A stretch of DNA of 64,000 nucleotides from Actinophytocola sp035995025 (GTDB lineage Bacteria; Actinomycetota; Actinomycetes; Mycobacteriales; Pseudonocardiaceae): contig DASYKY010000024.1 of NCBI GenBank assembly GCA_035995025.1, positions 1-64,000 on the forward strand. Reading direction: 5' to 3'. Of this stretch, positions 26,537 to 34,307 are shown piece after piece (within the stretch, counting starts at the first letter, position 1; the number at the start of each line of letters is the position of its first letter). Below the pieces are notes generated by a model. It had not been told where the DNA came from. It was given only the letters and a program-made list of their open reading frames with translations, and searched no databases. The position numbers and the translations under genes were made by a program.

Positions 26537-27276
26537 GCGACACCGCACCGGTGTTCCTCGTCGAGGCGCTACCGGACGCTGAAACGTTTGTACTCGACGG
26601 CCCCGAGGGCCGGCACGCGGCCGCCGTACGGCGCCTCGGACCGGGATCCCCGTTGGTGGTCGCCGACGGGGCCGGAGCGGCGGCCTCGTGCGTCGTCGAG
26701 TCGGTGGCGGGCAAGGACTCCCTCGAACTGCGGATCTCGCGGCGCTGGCACGAGCCGGCCCCGCGACCGCGAATTGTCCTGGCGCAGGCACTGGTCAAGG
26801 GCGACCGCGGCGAGCTGGCTGTCGAACTGGCCACCGAGACGGGTGTCGATTCCGTCGTCCCGTGGCGCGCCGAGCGCTGCGTGGCCCGCTGGGAGGACGG
26901 CCCCCGGGGTGAGAAAGCGTTGGCGCGGTGGCGAAGCACCGTCCGCGAGGCGGCCAAGCAGGCCCGCCGCGCCTGGGTGCCGCCGGTCTCCCCGCCGGTC
27001 ACCACCGCGGGCCTGGCCGACCTCGTCCGCGCGGCCGCCCTGGCGATCGTTCTGGACGCGGCTGCCCCAAGTGGACTCACCGACTTGGACCTTCCGGCGC
27101 AGGGTGATGTGGTGCTGGTCGTCGGCCCCGAAGGAGGTATTTCCGAAAGCGAGTCGGAGGTGCTTTCGCAGGCAGGAGCGCAGGTCGCAAGGCTTGGCCC
27201 CACCGTGCTGAGGGCGTCGACGGCCGCTGCCGCCGCTATAGCCGCGCTAGGAGTACTGACGACACGCTGGCGCTGA
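26533..27276 (+). CDS. rsmE: 16S rRNA m3U1498 methyltransferase RsmE
   Basis: This 247-residue SPOUT methyltransferase has the N-terminal PUA-like domain (VFLVEALPDAETFVLDGPEG) and the C-terminal knot with GDVVLVVGPEGGISESE and RLGPTVLRASTAAAAA. It methylates N3 of U1498 in 16S rRNA. The TTG at 26533 overlaps the dnaJ stop (TTGA); a GTG at 26551 is an alternative. The gene order hrcA-dnaJ-rsmE is conserved in actinobacteria. Confidence 0.94.
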   Translation: MSDTAPVFLVEALPDAETFVLDGPEGRHAAAVRRLGPGSPLVVADGAGAAASCVVESVAGKDSLELRISRRWHEPAPRPRIVLAQALVKGDRGELAVELATETGVDSVVPWRAERCVARWEDGPRGEKALARWRSTVREAAKQARRAWVPPVSPPVTTAGLADLVRAAALAIVLDAAAPSGLTDLDLPAQGDVVLVVGPEGGISESESEVLSQAGAQVARLGPTVLRASTAAAAAIAALGVLTTRWR

Positions 27277-27334
27277 GCGTGTCGGACGGTCTACGCTTTG
27301 CAGTGCAGGCGACTGGTGGGCGCCATGCGTTTTG

Positions 27335-27420
27335 GACTACCGCCGGACACCTCCCCCCTCGGTCCGGCGGCGCCGCGTCGCGGTGGAGCGACCCCCAGGC
27401 TTCACCGCGACGCGGCATCC
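27335..27420 (+). ncRNA. 6C-type small RNA (actinobacterial C-rich twin hairpin)
   Basis: Two perfect adjacent hairpins are visible. The first has stem CCGCCGGAC (27340-27348) with 27362-27370 and loop ACCTCCCCCCTCG with six Cs in a row. The second has the 14-bp stem GCCGCGTCGCGGTG (27372-27385) with 27403-27416 and loop GAGCGACCCCCAGGCTT with five Cs. This is the architecture of the 6C motif (two stem-loops with C-rich loops) conserved in actinobacteria. Ends are approximate; the RNA may extend to the terminator at 27528. The C-runs could pair with purine-rich ribosome sites. Confidence 0.75.
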
Positions 27421-27466
27421 CTTCCGCTGTTCGGCGGCCTGCGGTCGCCTTCCCTTCCTCCGCGTT

Positions 27467-27485
27467 TCTGGGGGCGACCCCCAGA
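27467..27485 (+). other. Additional perfect hairpin downstream of the 6C RNA
   Basis: TCTGGGGG (27467-27474) pairs with CCCCCAGA (27478-27485) around a 3-nt loop. The loop and right arm repeat GCGACCCCCAG, also found in the second 6C loop. Confidence 0.6.
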
Positions 27486-27506
27486 CCCCACGGTGCGAGC
27501 TCCTCC

Positions 27507-27528
27507 TGACCCAGCTGGGTCATTTTTT
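27507..27528 (+). terminator. Rho-independent terminator
   Basis: TGACCCAGCTGGGTCA is a perfect palindrome followed directly by six Ts (27523-27528). Such a canonical intrinsic terminator is uncommon in this GC-rich sequence. It closes the rsmE/6C region. Confidence 0.8.
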
Positions 27529-28612
27529 GTATTGACCAGCGCCGGGTGGCGGGTCGTCTCGCTTCGCTTCGACTTCCTGGTTGATTCGAGGGTCGCTTCG
27601 TCTATTGCTTGCTGCCTTAGCTCGTGTTGCATCGTCTTTGTGCCCGTTGGGGCTCGCTTCGCGTCGGCTCCTGGCGGCTCGTATCGGCTCGTCACGGCTC
27701 GCTCGCCTGGGTTCTGAGGCTCGCTTCGCTTCGTTTTTGTGCTCGGTGGCTGGTGCGCTTGGGCTCGCTTCGCATCGGGTTGTTTGGGCTCGATCCCCTT
27801 CGGGCCGGTGCCTTGCTTCGTTGTTCTTTGTTGGTCATTGCTCGCGTCGCTTCGGCCGCGTGGCTCGCCTCGCTTCGGCGTGCCTGCTTTGTGTCAGCTT
27901 CGTGGCTTTGCTTGTCTCGCTTCGCTTCGGCGTTGGGGGCACGTCCCGCTTTGGGCGCGGGAGGCTTCGCTTTGGGTGTCGGGCGCTTTGTCATGACGTG
28001 CGGGGCTCGCTTCGCTTTGGGTGCTGGGTGGTTCGCTTCGGGCGGGCGGCGGGTCTCGCTCGGGTTCGGGGTGCTTCGCTTCGGCGCGCTGGGCTCGCTT
28101 CGCTTCGGCGAACTGGGCTCGCTTTGGTTCGGCGCGCTGGGCTCGCTTCGCTTCGGCGAATCGGGCTCGCTTTGGTTCGAGAAACCGGGCTCGCTTCGGT
28201 CCGTGGCTCGCTTTGGGGCCTGGGTTCGCTTTGCTTGGGGTGCGGTCGGTTCGGGGGCGGCGCTTTGTTTGGTGGTTGGGGTGCCTGCTTGGGGTGGGCC
28301 GGTGGGTGTTTCTTGTTGGGGCGGGTTTTCCGGGGGCTTTGGGGGTGGGTCTGTTTCGGGTGGGGGTGTTGCTTGTTCATGGGGGTTCTGGGCTTGGGTT
28401 GTGGGAGCCGGGTGGGGTGTCGGGTTCGGTGGGTGGCTCGGCTGGATCGTTTCACTTGAGTTCGGGGCCTTGCTTTGTATCGGTTGTCGGGTGTTCCTTT
28501 CGGTGTTTGCTTTGGGCTGGTCGTTGTTTCTTTTCTGGTTGCTTCCCTCGTTCGGTGGTCTCCTGGCGCGCCCGGGGGGTGGGTTTTGTTGGGCAACTCG
28601 GGGGCTTGGCAG
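27529..28612. other. A-poor non-coding island of about 1.1 kb
   Basis: The + strand is made mostly of G, T and C with very few As and is full of GCTCGCTTCG/GCTTTGG words. Several frames stay open simply because stop codons are rare in such sequence, and none of the conceptual proteins resembles a family. It contains the 24-bp tandem array at 28067-28207. It lies between the terminator at 27528 and the promoter of the LigD-type polymerase gene. Confidence 0.7.
28067..28207 (+). repeat. 24-bp tandem repeat array, about six units
   Basis: Units start at 28067, 28091, 28115, 28139, 28163 and 28187, exactly 24 bp apart. The common core is GGGCTCGCTTCGCTTCGGCG, with some units reading GCTTTGGTTCG. 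CGCTTCGGCG can fold as a stem with a UUCG tetraloop. Confidence 0.85.
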
Positions 28613-28618
28613 TACCTT
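28613..28618 (+). promoter_or_regulatory. Leaderless -10 of the LigD-type polymerase gene
   Basis: TACCTT lies 6 nt before the GTG at 28625, with TTGGGC 18 bp upstream as a weak -35. Confidence 0.5.
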
Positions 28619-28624
28619 TCGGGC

Positions 28625-29587
28625 GTGGCGGGTCAGTCCACTCCTTACGAGGAGCTCGAGGTCGGCGACCGGGTGGTGCGCATCAGCAACCCCGGGCGCG
28701 TCTACTTCCCGGCGCGCGGGGAGACCAAGCTCGACCTCGCGCGGTACTACCTCGCCGTGGGGGACGGGATCGTGCGCGGGCTGCGGGAGCGGCCCTGCAT
28801 GATGCACCGCTTCCCCGACGGCGTCGCCGGCGAGAAGGTGCATCAGAAGCGCCTGCCGCGGGGCGCACCGCCCTGGGTGGAGACCGTCCGGGTCGACTTC
28901 CCGCGGTACGGGCGGCACGCCTACGAGCTGTGCGTCACCGAGCTCGCCAGCGTCGTGTGGGCCGTGCAGATGTCCTGTGTGGAGTTTCACCCGTGGAACT
29001 CGCGGCGCGCCGACACCGAGAAGCCCGACGAGTGGCGCATCGACCTCGACCCCATGCCGAACGCCGACTTCGACAAGGTCCGCGCGGTCGCGCGTGTCGC
29101 GAAAGAGGTCCTCGACGAGCTCGGCGCGGTCGGCTGGCCCAAGACCTCCGGCGGCAAGGGTATGCACATCTACGTCCGCATCGAGCCGCGCTGGGGTTTC
29201 AAGGACGTCCGCCGCGCCGCGCACGCGTTCGCCCGGGAGGTCGAGCGGCGCGCCGACGACCTCGTCGACCTCACCTGGTGGCGCAAGGAACGCGACCCCG
29301 CCACGATCTTCGTCGACTACAACCAGAACACCCGCGACCACACGATCCGCAGCGCGTACTCCGTCATCGGCGTGCCCGAGGCGCGCGTGTCGACCCCGAT
29401 CCGCTGGGACGAGCTCGACGACGTCGACCCGCGCGAGTTCACCATCGCCACGGTCCCGAAGCGGTACGCCGAGCTGGGCGACCTCCACCAGGGCATCGAC
29501 GACACCGCCTACTCCCTCGACCAGCTCCTCGAATGGGCCGACCGCGACGAGCGGCAAGGCGAGGCGCCCCCCGAGGCGGACGACTAG
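28625..29587 (+). CDS. LigD-type polymerase/primase domain protein (NHEJ)
   Basis: This 320-residue stand-alone PolDom (archaeo-eukaryotic primase fold) is related to the polymerase domain of LigD, which fills in and adds ribonucleotides at DNA ends during Ku-dependent non-homologous end joining. Motifs are RISNPGRVYFPARGETK, the catalytic acidic pair in IDLDPMP, SGGKGMHIYVRI and DHTIRSAYSVIG. The GTG at 28625 fits both the family start (TPYEELEVGDR) and a TACCTT -10. No ligase or ku gene is adjacent, so it may work with partners elsewhere. Confidence 0.92.
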   Translation: MAGQSTPYEELEVGDRVVRISNPGRVYFPARGETKLDLARYYLAVGDGIVRGLRERPCMMHRFPDGVAGEKVHQKRLPRGAPPWVETVRVDFPRYGRHAYELCVTELASVVWAVQMSCVEFHPWNSRRADTEKPDEWRIDLDPMPNADFDKVRAVARVAKEVLDELGAVGWPKTSGGKGMHIYVRIEPRWGFKDVRRAAHAFAREVERRADDLVDLTWWRKERDPATIFVDYNQNTRDHTIRSAYSVIGVPEARVSTPIRWDELDDVDPREFTIATVPKRYAELGDLHQGIDDTAYSLDQLLEWADRDERQGEAPPEADD

Positions 29588-29590
29588 CCT
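29585..29590 (+). promoter_or_regulatory. Leaderless -10 of the HIT gene
   Basis: TAGCCT lies 7 nt before the ATG at 29598; the TAG is also the stop codon of the preceding gene. Confidence 0.5.
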
Positions 29591-29597
29591 GCTCGGC

Positions 29598-29945
29598 ATG
29601 TCGGACTGCCTGTTCTGCAAGATCGTCGCCGGGGACATCCCGTCCACCACGGTGCACGAGACCGAGACCACGCTCGCCTTCCGGGACATCAACGCGCAGG
29701 CGAGGGTGCACGTGCTCGTCGTGCCGAAGGCCCACCACGAGGACGCCGTCGAGCTGGCCGCCGCCGACCCGCAGCTGCTGGCCGACCTGCTCGCCACCGG
29801 CGCCGCGGTCGCCAAGGCCGAGGGCATCGACGAGTCCGGCTTCCGCTTCGTGTTCAACACCGGCGAACACGCGGGCCGCACGGTCTTCCACGCCCACCTC
29901 CACGTGCTGGGCGGCGAGCAGCTGGGCCTGTTCGGCCGCCCCTGA
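29598..29945 (+). CDS. HIT-family nucleotide hydrolase/transferase
   Basis: This 115-residue HINT-like protein starts MSDCLFCKIVAGDIPSTTV and has the histidine triad HAHLHVLGG at its C-terminus, the site that forms the nucleotidyl-His intermediate. HINT enzymes cleave AMP-linked compounds such as adenosine phosphoramidate; the physiological substrate is unclear. The two N-terminal Cys could bind zinc. It is close upstream of phoH, as often in actinobacteria. Confidence 0.93.
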   Translation: MSDCLFCKIVAGDIPSTTVHETETTLAFRDINAQARVHVLVVPKAHHEDAVELAAADPQLLADLLATGAAVAKAEGIDESGFRFVFNTGEHAGRTVFHAHLHVLGGEQLGLFGRP

Positions 29946-29972
29946 CGCGGCCACGCCGTCACCGAGCAGCAT

Positions 29973-30012
29973 CTTCGATGCGAACTGTCGGTGCGGGCGA
30001 CTAACATCGAAG
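29973..30012. promoter_or_regulatory. Inverted repeat and candidate promoter upstream of phoH
   Basis: CTTCGATG (29973-29980) and CATCGAAG (30005-30012) form a perfect 8-bp inverted repeat with a 24-nt spacer. A TAACAT -10 (30002-30007) overlaps the right arm. It could be an operator or an RNA stem. Confidence 0.45.
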
Positions 30013-30042
30013 CCAATCGACGATCCGACAGCGAGGTGGCGC

Positions 30043-30075
30043 ATGAGCGTAGAAGGCAGGACCGAACGCACGTGA
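30043..30075 (+). CDS. 10-codon leader minicistron coupled to phoH
   Basis: ATG at 30043 encodes MSVEGRTERT and stops at a TGA that overlaps the phoH GTG (GTGA, 30072-30075). A GAGG lies 8-12 nt upstream, whereas phoH itself lacks a good ribosome site. It looks like a translational coupling device rather than a functional peptide. Confidence 0.4.
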   Translation: MSVEGRTERT

Positions 30076-31142
30076 CCGGTACCGCACGGGGCGACCAGCC
30101 CCAGACTTCTGCGCAGACAACCCCCAAGTCGACCGCACTCGACTCGAACGGCCAGTCCCGGTTCGTCGTCCCCGACGAGGCGGTTCTCGCGCTGCTCGGC
30201 TCGCGCGACGAGAACCTGCGGGTCGCCGAGGAGCTGCTCGACGCCGACATCCACGTCCGCGGCAACGAGGTGACCCTGTCCGGCGAACCGGCCGACGTGG
30301 CGTTCGCCGAGCGGGTGTTCGCCGAGCTCGTCACGCTGGCCGGCCGCGGCCAGCAGCTCGGCCCCGACGCCGTCCGCCGCACGGTGGCGATGCTGTCCGC
30401 CGGCGCCGCCGAGTCGCCGGCCGAGGTGCTGAGCCTCGACATCATCTCCCGCCGCGGCCGCACCATCCGCCCGAAGACGCTGAACCAGAAGCGCTACGTC
30501 GACGCCATCGACCACCACACGGTCGTCTTCTGTATCGGTCCGGCCGGCACCGGCAAGACCTACCTCGCCATGGCCAAGGCCGTCCAGGCGCTGCAGGCCA
30601 AGCAGGTCAACCGCATCATCCTCACCCGCCCGGCCGTCGAGGCGGGGGAGCGGCTCGGCTTCCTGCCCGGCACGCTCTACGAGAAGATCGACCCGTACCT
30701 GCGCCCCCTGTACGACGCGCTGCACGACATGGTCGACCCGGACTCCATCCCGCGCCTCATGCAGGCCGGCACCATCGAGGTCGCGCCGCTCGCGTACATG
30801 CGTGGCAGGAGCTTGAACGACGCGTTCATCATCCTCGACGAGGCGCAGAACACCTCGCCCGAGCAGATGAAGATGTTCCTCACCCGTCTCGGCTTCGGGT
30901 CGAAGATCGTCGTCACCGGGGACATCACGCAGGTCGACCTGCCGGGTGGCACGCAGAGTGGGTTGCGGGTCGTGCAAGGCATCCTCGGTGAGGTCGACGA
31001 CGTGCACTTCTCCACGCTCACCAGCCACGACGTGGTGCGCCACAAGCTGGTCGGCGACATCGTCGACGCCTACGACCGCTGGCAGGCGGTCCAGGACTCC
31101 GAGCCGGAGGTCCGGCATTCGGGCACGCGGCGGGGTCGCTGA
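30072..31142 (+). CDS. phoH: PhoH-family ATPase
   Basis: This 356-residue PhoH ATPase has the P-loop GPAGTGKTYLAMA (about 156-168), Walker B FIILDEAQN (about 252-260) and the family motif GDITQVDLP. A KH-like N-terminal segment (DADIHVRGNEVTLSG) precedes it. PhoH works with YbeY in RNA maturation or quality control. The GTG at 30072 overlaps the stop of a 10-codon leader ORF. It is followed by repeat A3 and ybeY, then corC and era, the conserved actinobacterial order. Confidence 0.95.
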   Translation: MTGTARGDQPQTSAQTTPKSTALDSNGQSRFVVPDEAVLALLGSRDENLRVAEELLDADIHVRGNEVTLSGEPADVAFAERVFAELVTLAGRGQQLGPDAVRRTVAMLSAGAAESPAEVLSLDIISRRGRTIRPKTLNQKRYVDAIDHHTVVFCIGPAGTGKTYLAMAKAVQALQAKQVNRIILTRPAVEAGERLGFLPGTLYEKIDPYLRPLYDALHDMVDPDSIPRLMQAGTIEVAPLAYMRGRSLNDAFIILDEAQNTSPEQMKMFLTRLGFGSKIVVTGDITQVDLPGGTQSGLRVVQGILGEVDDVHFSTLTSHDVVRHKLVGDIVDAYDRWQAVQDSEPEVRHSGTRRGR

Positions 31143-31175
31143 TGAGCGAGCTTGCGAGCGAGGGGCTGTCGTGAG
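31143..31175 (+). repeat. Repeat family A, copy A3 (internally deleted)
   Basis: TGAGCGAGCTTGCGAGCGA joins directly to GGGGCTGTCGTGAG, lacking the central 46 bp of copy A2. An ATG at 31142 opens a frame MSELASEGLS whose TGA overlaps the ybeY GTG. The phoH stop (31140-31142) overlaps that ATG. Confidence 0.85.
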
Positions 31176-31725
31176 TATCGAGGTCGCCAACGAGTCCGGG
31201 GTGGCGGTCGACGAGCCGTCGATCGTCGCGGCTGCCCGGTTCGCCCTCGATCGGATGCAGGTCAGCAGGCTCGCCGAGCTGTCCGTGGCGCTCGTCGGGC
31301 TCGACGTGATGGCCGAGCTGCACGAGCGCTACCTCGACCTGCCCGGCCCGACCGACGTGATGGCCTTCCCGATGGACGAGCTCGACACGGCCCGCCGGCC
31401 CGACGCGCCCGATCCCGGGCCGACCCTGCTCGGCGACCTGGTCCTGTGCCCGAAGTTCGCCGGCGAGCAGGCCCACAAGGCCGGCCACAGCCTGATGGAC
31501 GAGCTGCACCTGCTGACCGTCCACGGCGTGCTCCACCTGCTCGGCTACGACCACGCCGAGCCCGCCGAGGAACGCGAGATGTTCACACTGCAGAAGCGCG
31601 TCCTCGCCGACTTCAGGACCGAGCGGGCCGCCGCCCAGCGTCGCGCGGCCCAGCGACGCGAGGACGACAAGCTGCTCGGCGCCGTCGGCCTCACCGAGAC
31701 GCGGTCGGACGATCCGACCGACTAG
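31171..31725 (+). CDS. ybeY: Endoribonuclease YbeY
   Basis: This 184-residue single-strand-specific RNase, needed for 16S rRNA 3'-end maturation and 70S quality control, has the metal-binding motif HGVLHLLGYDH (about 118-128) and the upstream TDVMAFPMDE. A charged C-terminal extension (residues 145-184) follows. The GTG at 31171 is the right end of repeat A3, so the ribosome reaches it through a 10-codon relay from phoH. Confidence 0.95.
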   Translation: MSIEVANESGVAVDEPSIVAAARFALDRMQVSRLAELSVALVGLDVMAELHERYLDLPGPTDVMAFPMDELDTARRPDAPDPGPTLLGDLVLCPKFAGEQAHKAGHSLMDELHLLTVHGVLHLLGYDHAEPAEEREMFTLQKRVLADFRTERAAAQRRAAQRREDDKLLGAVGLTETRSDDPTD

Positions 31726-31739
31726 GCCCGGGGGACGCG

Positions 31740-33059
31740 GTGTCAGACACGGCCGGCTTGCTCGTGATAGCGGTGGTCCTGGTGATCGCCGCCGGCGTGT
31801 TCGCCTGTGCGGACGCCGCGCTGTCCGCCGTGTCCCGGGCGCGCGTCGAGGGCCTGGTTCGCAGCGGGCGCGCCGGCGCGCGCCAGCTGCTGGCCGTCGT
31901 GTCCGACCGGCCGCGGCACATCAACCTGTTGCTGCTGCTGCGCCTCGGCTGCGAGCTCATCGCCACCGTGCTGGTCACCGTCGCCTGCCTGCGGCTCACC
32001 GACTCCGACTGGCCGGCCGGGCTCATCGCCGCGGTCAGCATGATCGTCGTGTCGTACGTGCTGGTCGGGGTGGGTCCGCGCACGATCGGCCGCCAGCACC
32101 CGTACGCGGTCGGGCTGATCGCCGCCGGGCCGGTGCGTGCGCTCGGCACCGTGCTCGGCCCGCTGTCCCGGTTCCTGATCGTCGTCGGTAACGCGATCAC
32201 GCCGGGCCGCGGCTTCCGGGAGGGCCCGTTCTCCTCCGAGGTCGAGCTGCGCGAGCTGGTCGACATGGCCCAGGAGAGCGGCGTCGTGGACGCCGACGAG
32301 CGCGAGATGATCCACTCGGTGTTCGAGCTGCGTGGCACGATCGCCCGCGAGGTCATGGTGCCGCGCACCGAGATGGTGTGGATCGAGCAGGCGAAGTCCG
32401 TGCGCCAGGCGCTCGCGCTGTCGCTGCGGACCGGGTACACGCGGCTGCCGGTGATCGGCGAGAGCGTCGACGAGATCGTCGGCGTGGTCAACCTCAAGGA
32501 CCTGGTCAGGTCCGCGATGGAGACCGGAACCAACGGCGACCGGCCGCGCACGGTCGCCGACCTGATGGGCGAGGCGAGCTTCGTCCCCGACACCAAGCGG
32601 CTCGACGACCTGCTGCGCGAGATGCAGCTGTCCCGCAACCACCTGGCGGTCGCCGTCGACGAGTACGGCGGCACGGCCGGCCTGCTGACGATCGAGGACA
32701 TCCTCGAGGAGATCGTCGGCGAGATCACCGACGAGTCGGACACCGACGACCGGCCGCCGATCGACCGCCTCGACGACGGCTCGGTGCGGGTCAGCTCGCG
32801 GCTGCCGGTCGAGGACCTTGGCGAGCTGTTCGGCATCGAGCTGGACGACTCGGACGTGGAGACCGTCGGCGGCCTGCTCGCCCAGCAGCTCGGCCGGGTG
32901 CCGCTGCCGGGCACCGAGGCGGAGATCGCGGGTCTGCGGCTGCTCGCCGAGGGCGGCAAGGACGGCCGCGGCCGGATGCGCATCACGTCCGTCGTCGTGC
33001 GTTCGGCGCTCCCGGCCGGCGGCGCGGCGATCGAGGAGAGGAGCGCCGAGCGTGCCTGA
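31740..33059 (+). CDS. CorC/HlyC-type membrane protein with DUF21, CBS pair and CorC domains
   Basis: This 439-residue protein has an N-terminal DUF21 (CNNM) transmembrane region with four helices (residues 1-150), a tandem CBS pair (ARE VMVPRTEMVWI through TIEDILEEIVGEI, about 195-325), and a C-terminal CorC_HlyC domain (SRLPVEDLGELFGIEL onwards). Family members export or regulate Mg2+/Co2+. It is not a toxin despite the hemolysin name. It sits between ybeY and era, as in mycobacteria (Rv2366c position). It overlaps the next gene by 8 bp. Confidence 0.93.
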   Translation: MSDTAGLLVIAVVLVIAAGVFACADAALSAVSRARVEGLVRSGRAGARQLLAVVSDRPRHINLLLLLRLGCELIATVLVTVACLRLTDSDWPAGLIAAVSMIVVSYVLVGVGPRTIGRQHPYAVGLIAAGPVRALGTVLGPLSRFLIVVGNAITPGRGFREGPFSSEVELRELVDMAQESGVVDADEREMIHSVFELRGTIAREVMVPRTEMVWIEQAKSVRQALALSLRTGYTRLPVIGESVDEIVGVVNLKDLVRSAMETGTNGDRPRTVADLMGEASFVPDTKRLDDLLREMQLSRNHLAVAVDEYGGTAGLLTIEDILEEIVGEITDESDTDDRPPIDRLDDGSVRVSSRLPVEDLGELFGIELDDSDVETVGGLLAQQLGRVPLPGTEAEIAGLRLLAEGGKDGRGRMRITSVVVRSALPAGGAAIEERSAERA

Positions 33060-33375
33060 GCTGGACCCCGAGGACGCGAAGCTGATCACCCTGGCGCGGT
33101 CGGCGCGGGCCCGGACCGGCGCGGCCGAGGGGGCGGCGGTCCGCGACCTCGACGGCCGGACGTACCTGGCGGGCACCGTGGCGCTGCCGTCGCTGTCGCT
33201 GACCGCGTTGCAGGCGGCGGTCGCCGCGGCCGTGTCGTCGGGCGCGGCGGGTCTGGAGGCGGCGGTGGTCGTGTCGGAGTCGGCGTCGGTGGACGCGGAC
33301 TCGCGTGCCGCGGTGGCCGACCTGAGCGCCGGCGCGCCGGTCCTGCTCGCCGACCCGTCGGGCACGCTGCGCTGA
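33052..33375 (+). CDS. Cytidine-deaminase-like protein lacking zinc ligands
   Basis: This 107-residue protein matches the position and size of the small cytidine-deaminase-fold protein found between corC and era in actinobacteria. The fold pattern is visible (AARSARARTGAAEGAAVRDLDGRTYLAGTVALPSLS-like arrangement; see VALPSLSLTALQAAVAAA). The catalytic HAE/CAE and PCxxC motifs are absent, so it should not bind zinc or deaminate. A structural or regulatory role tied to Era is possible but unproven. It overlaps the corC stop. Confidence 0.75.
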   Translation: MPELDPEDAKLITLARSARARTGAAEGAAVRDLDGRTYLAGTVALPSLSLTALQAAVAAAVSSGAAGLEAAVVVSESASVDADSRAAVADLSAGAPVLLADPSGTLR

Positions 33376-33395
33376 CCGCACGCGACAATGGTGCG

Positions 33396-34307
33396 GTGAC
33401 CACACCGGACAGCGCAGCGCACCGCTCGGGGTTCGCCTGCTTCGTGGGCCGCCCCAACACGGGAAAGTCGACGCTGACGAACGCGCTCGTCGGTTCGAAG
33501 GTCGCGATCACCTCGAGCAAGCCGCAGACCACGCGGCACGCGATCCGCGGCATCGTGCAGCGCGACGACGCGCAGCTGATCATCGTCGACACGCCTGGCC
33601 TGCACCGCCCGCGGACGCTGCTCGGCCAGCGTCTCAACGACGTCGTCCGCGCCACCTGGTCCGAAGTGGACGTCGTGGGTTTCTGCGTGCCGGCAAACGA
33701 GAAGATCGGCCCCGGCGACCGGTTCATCGCCGCGGAGCTGGTGAAGCTGTCCCGGCACACGCCGGTGGTCGGCGTGGTGACGAAGACGGATCTCGTCTCC
33801 CGCCAGCAGATCGCGGACCAGCTGATGGCGCTGCAGGACGTGATGGAGTTCGCCGACCTCGTCCCGGTGTCCGCGGTGGACCAGTTCCAGGTGTCGACCC
33901 TGGCGGACGTGCTCGTGGCCCGGCTGCCCGAGGGCCCGCGGCTGTACCCGGACGGCGAGCTGACCGACGAGCCCGAGGCCGTGCTGATCGCCGAGATGAT
34001 CCGCGAGGCCGCGCTGGAGGGCGTGCGCGACGAGCTGCCGCACTCGATCGCGGTGACCGTGGAGGAGATCGTCCCGCGGGAGGACCGCGACGACCTGCTG
34101 GACGTCTACGCCAACCTGTTCGTCGAGCGCGACAGCCAGAAGGGCATCGTGCTGGGGCACAAGGGAGAACGGCTGCGCGAGGTCGGCCAGACCGCGCGCC
34201 GCCAGATCGCGGCGCTGCTGGGCAGCAAGATCTACCTGCACCTGCACGTGAAGGTGGCCAAGGACTGGCAGCGCGACCCGAAACAGCTACGGCGCCTGGG
34301 TTTCTGA
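33396..34307 (+). CDS. era: GTPase Era
   Basis: This 303-residue Ras-like GTPase with a C-terminal KH domain binds the 3' end of 16S rRNA during 30S assembly. G motifs are GRPNTGKST (about 18-26), DTPGLHRP (about 65-72) and TKTD (about 129-132); the KH part contains GIVLGHKGERLREVG. It has the full length of the family. A GACAAT -10-like hexamer 6 nt before the GTG suggests a possible extra leaderless promoter. The 3' end overlaps the convergent methyltransferase by 21 bp. Confidence 0.97.
   Translation: MTTPDSAAHRSGFACFVGRPNTGKSTLTNALVGSKVAITSSKPQTTRHAIRGIVQRDDAQLIIVDTPGLHRPRTLLGQRLNDVVRATWSEVDVVGFCVPANEKIGPGDRFIAAELVKLSRHTPVVGVVTKTDLVSRQQIADQLMALQDVMEFADLVPVSAVDQFQVSTLADVLVARLPEGPRLYPDGELTDEPEAVLIAEMIREAALEGVRDELPHSIAVTVEEIVPREDRDDLLDVYANLFVERDSQKGIVLGHKGERLREVGQTARRQIAALLGSKIYLHLHVKVAKDWQRDPKQLRRLGF

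Noticed and set aside
28067..28207. CRISPR array
   Set aside because: The repeats are directly adjacent 24-bp units without unique spacers, and no cas gene is present.
27581..28802. Long + strand open frames (292 and 392 codons) in the A-poor island
   Set aside because: They are open because stop codons need A. The products are Leu/Ser/Arg/Gly repeats without a family, and two frames are open at once.
27692..30466. A 924-codon open frame on the minus strand across the island, the LigD polymerase and phoH
   Set aside because: It is antisense to three well-supported genes and its product is low-complexity Ser/Pro/Lys repeats. Open antisense frames are expected at this GC content.
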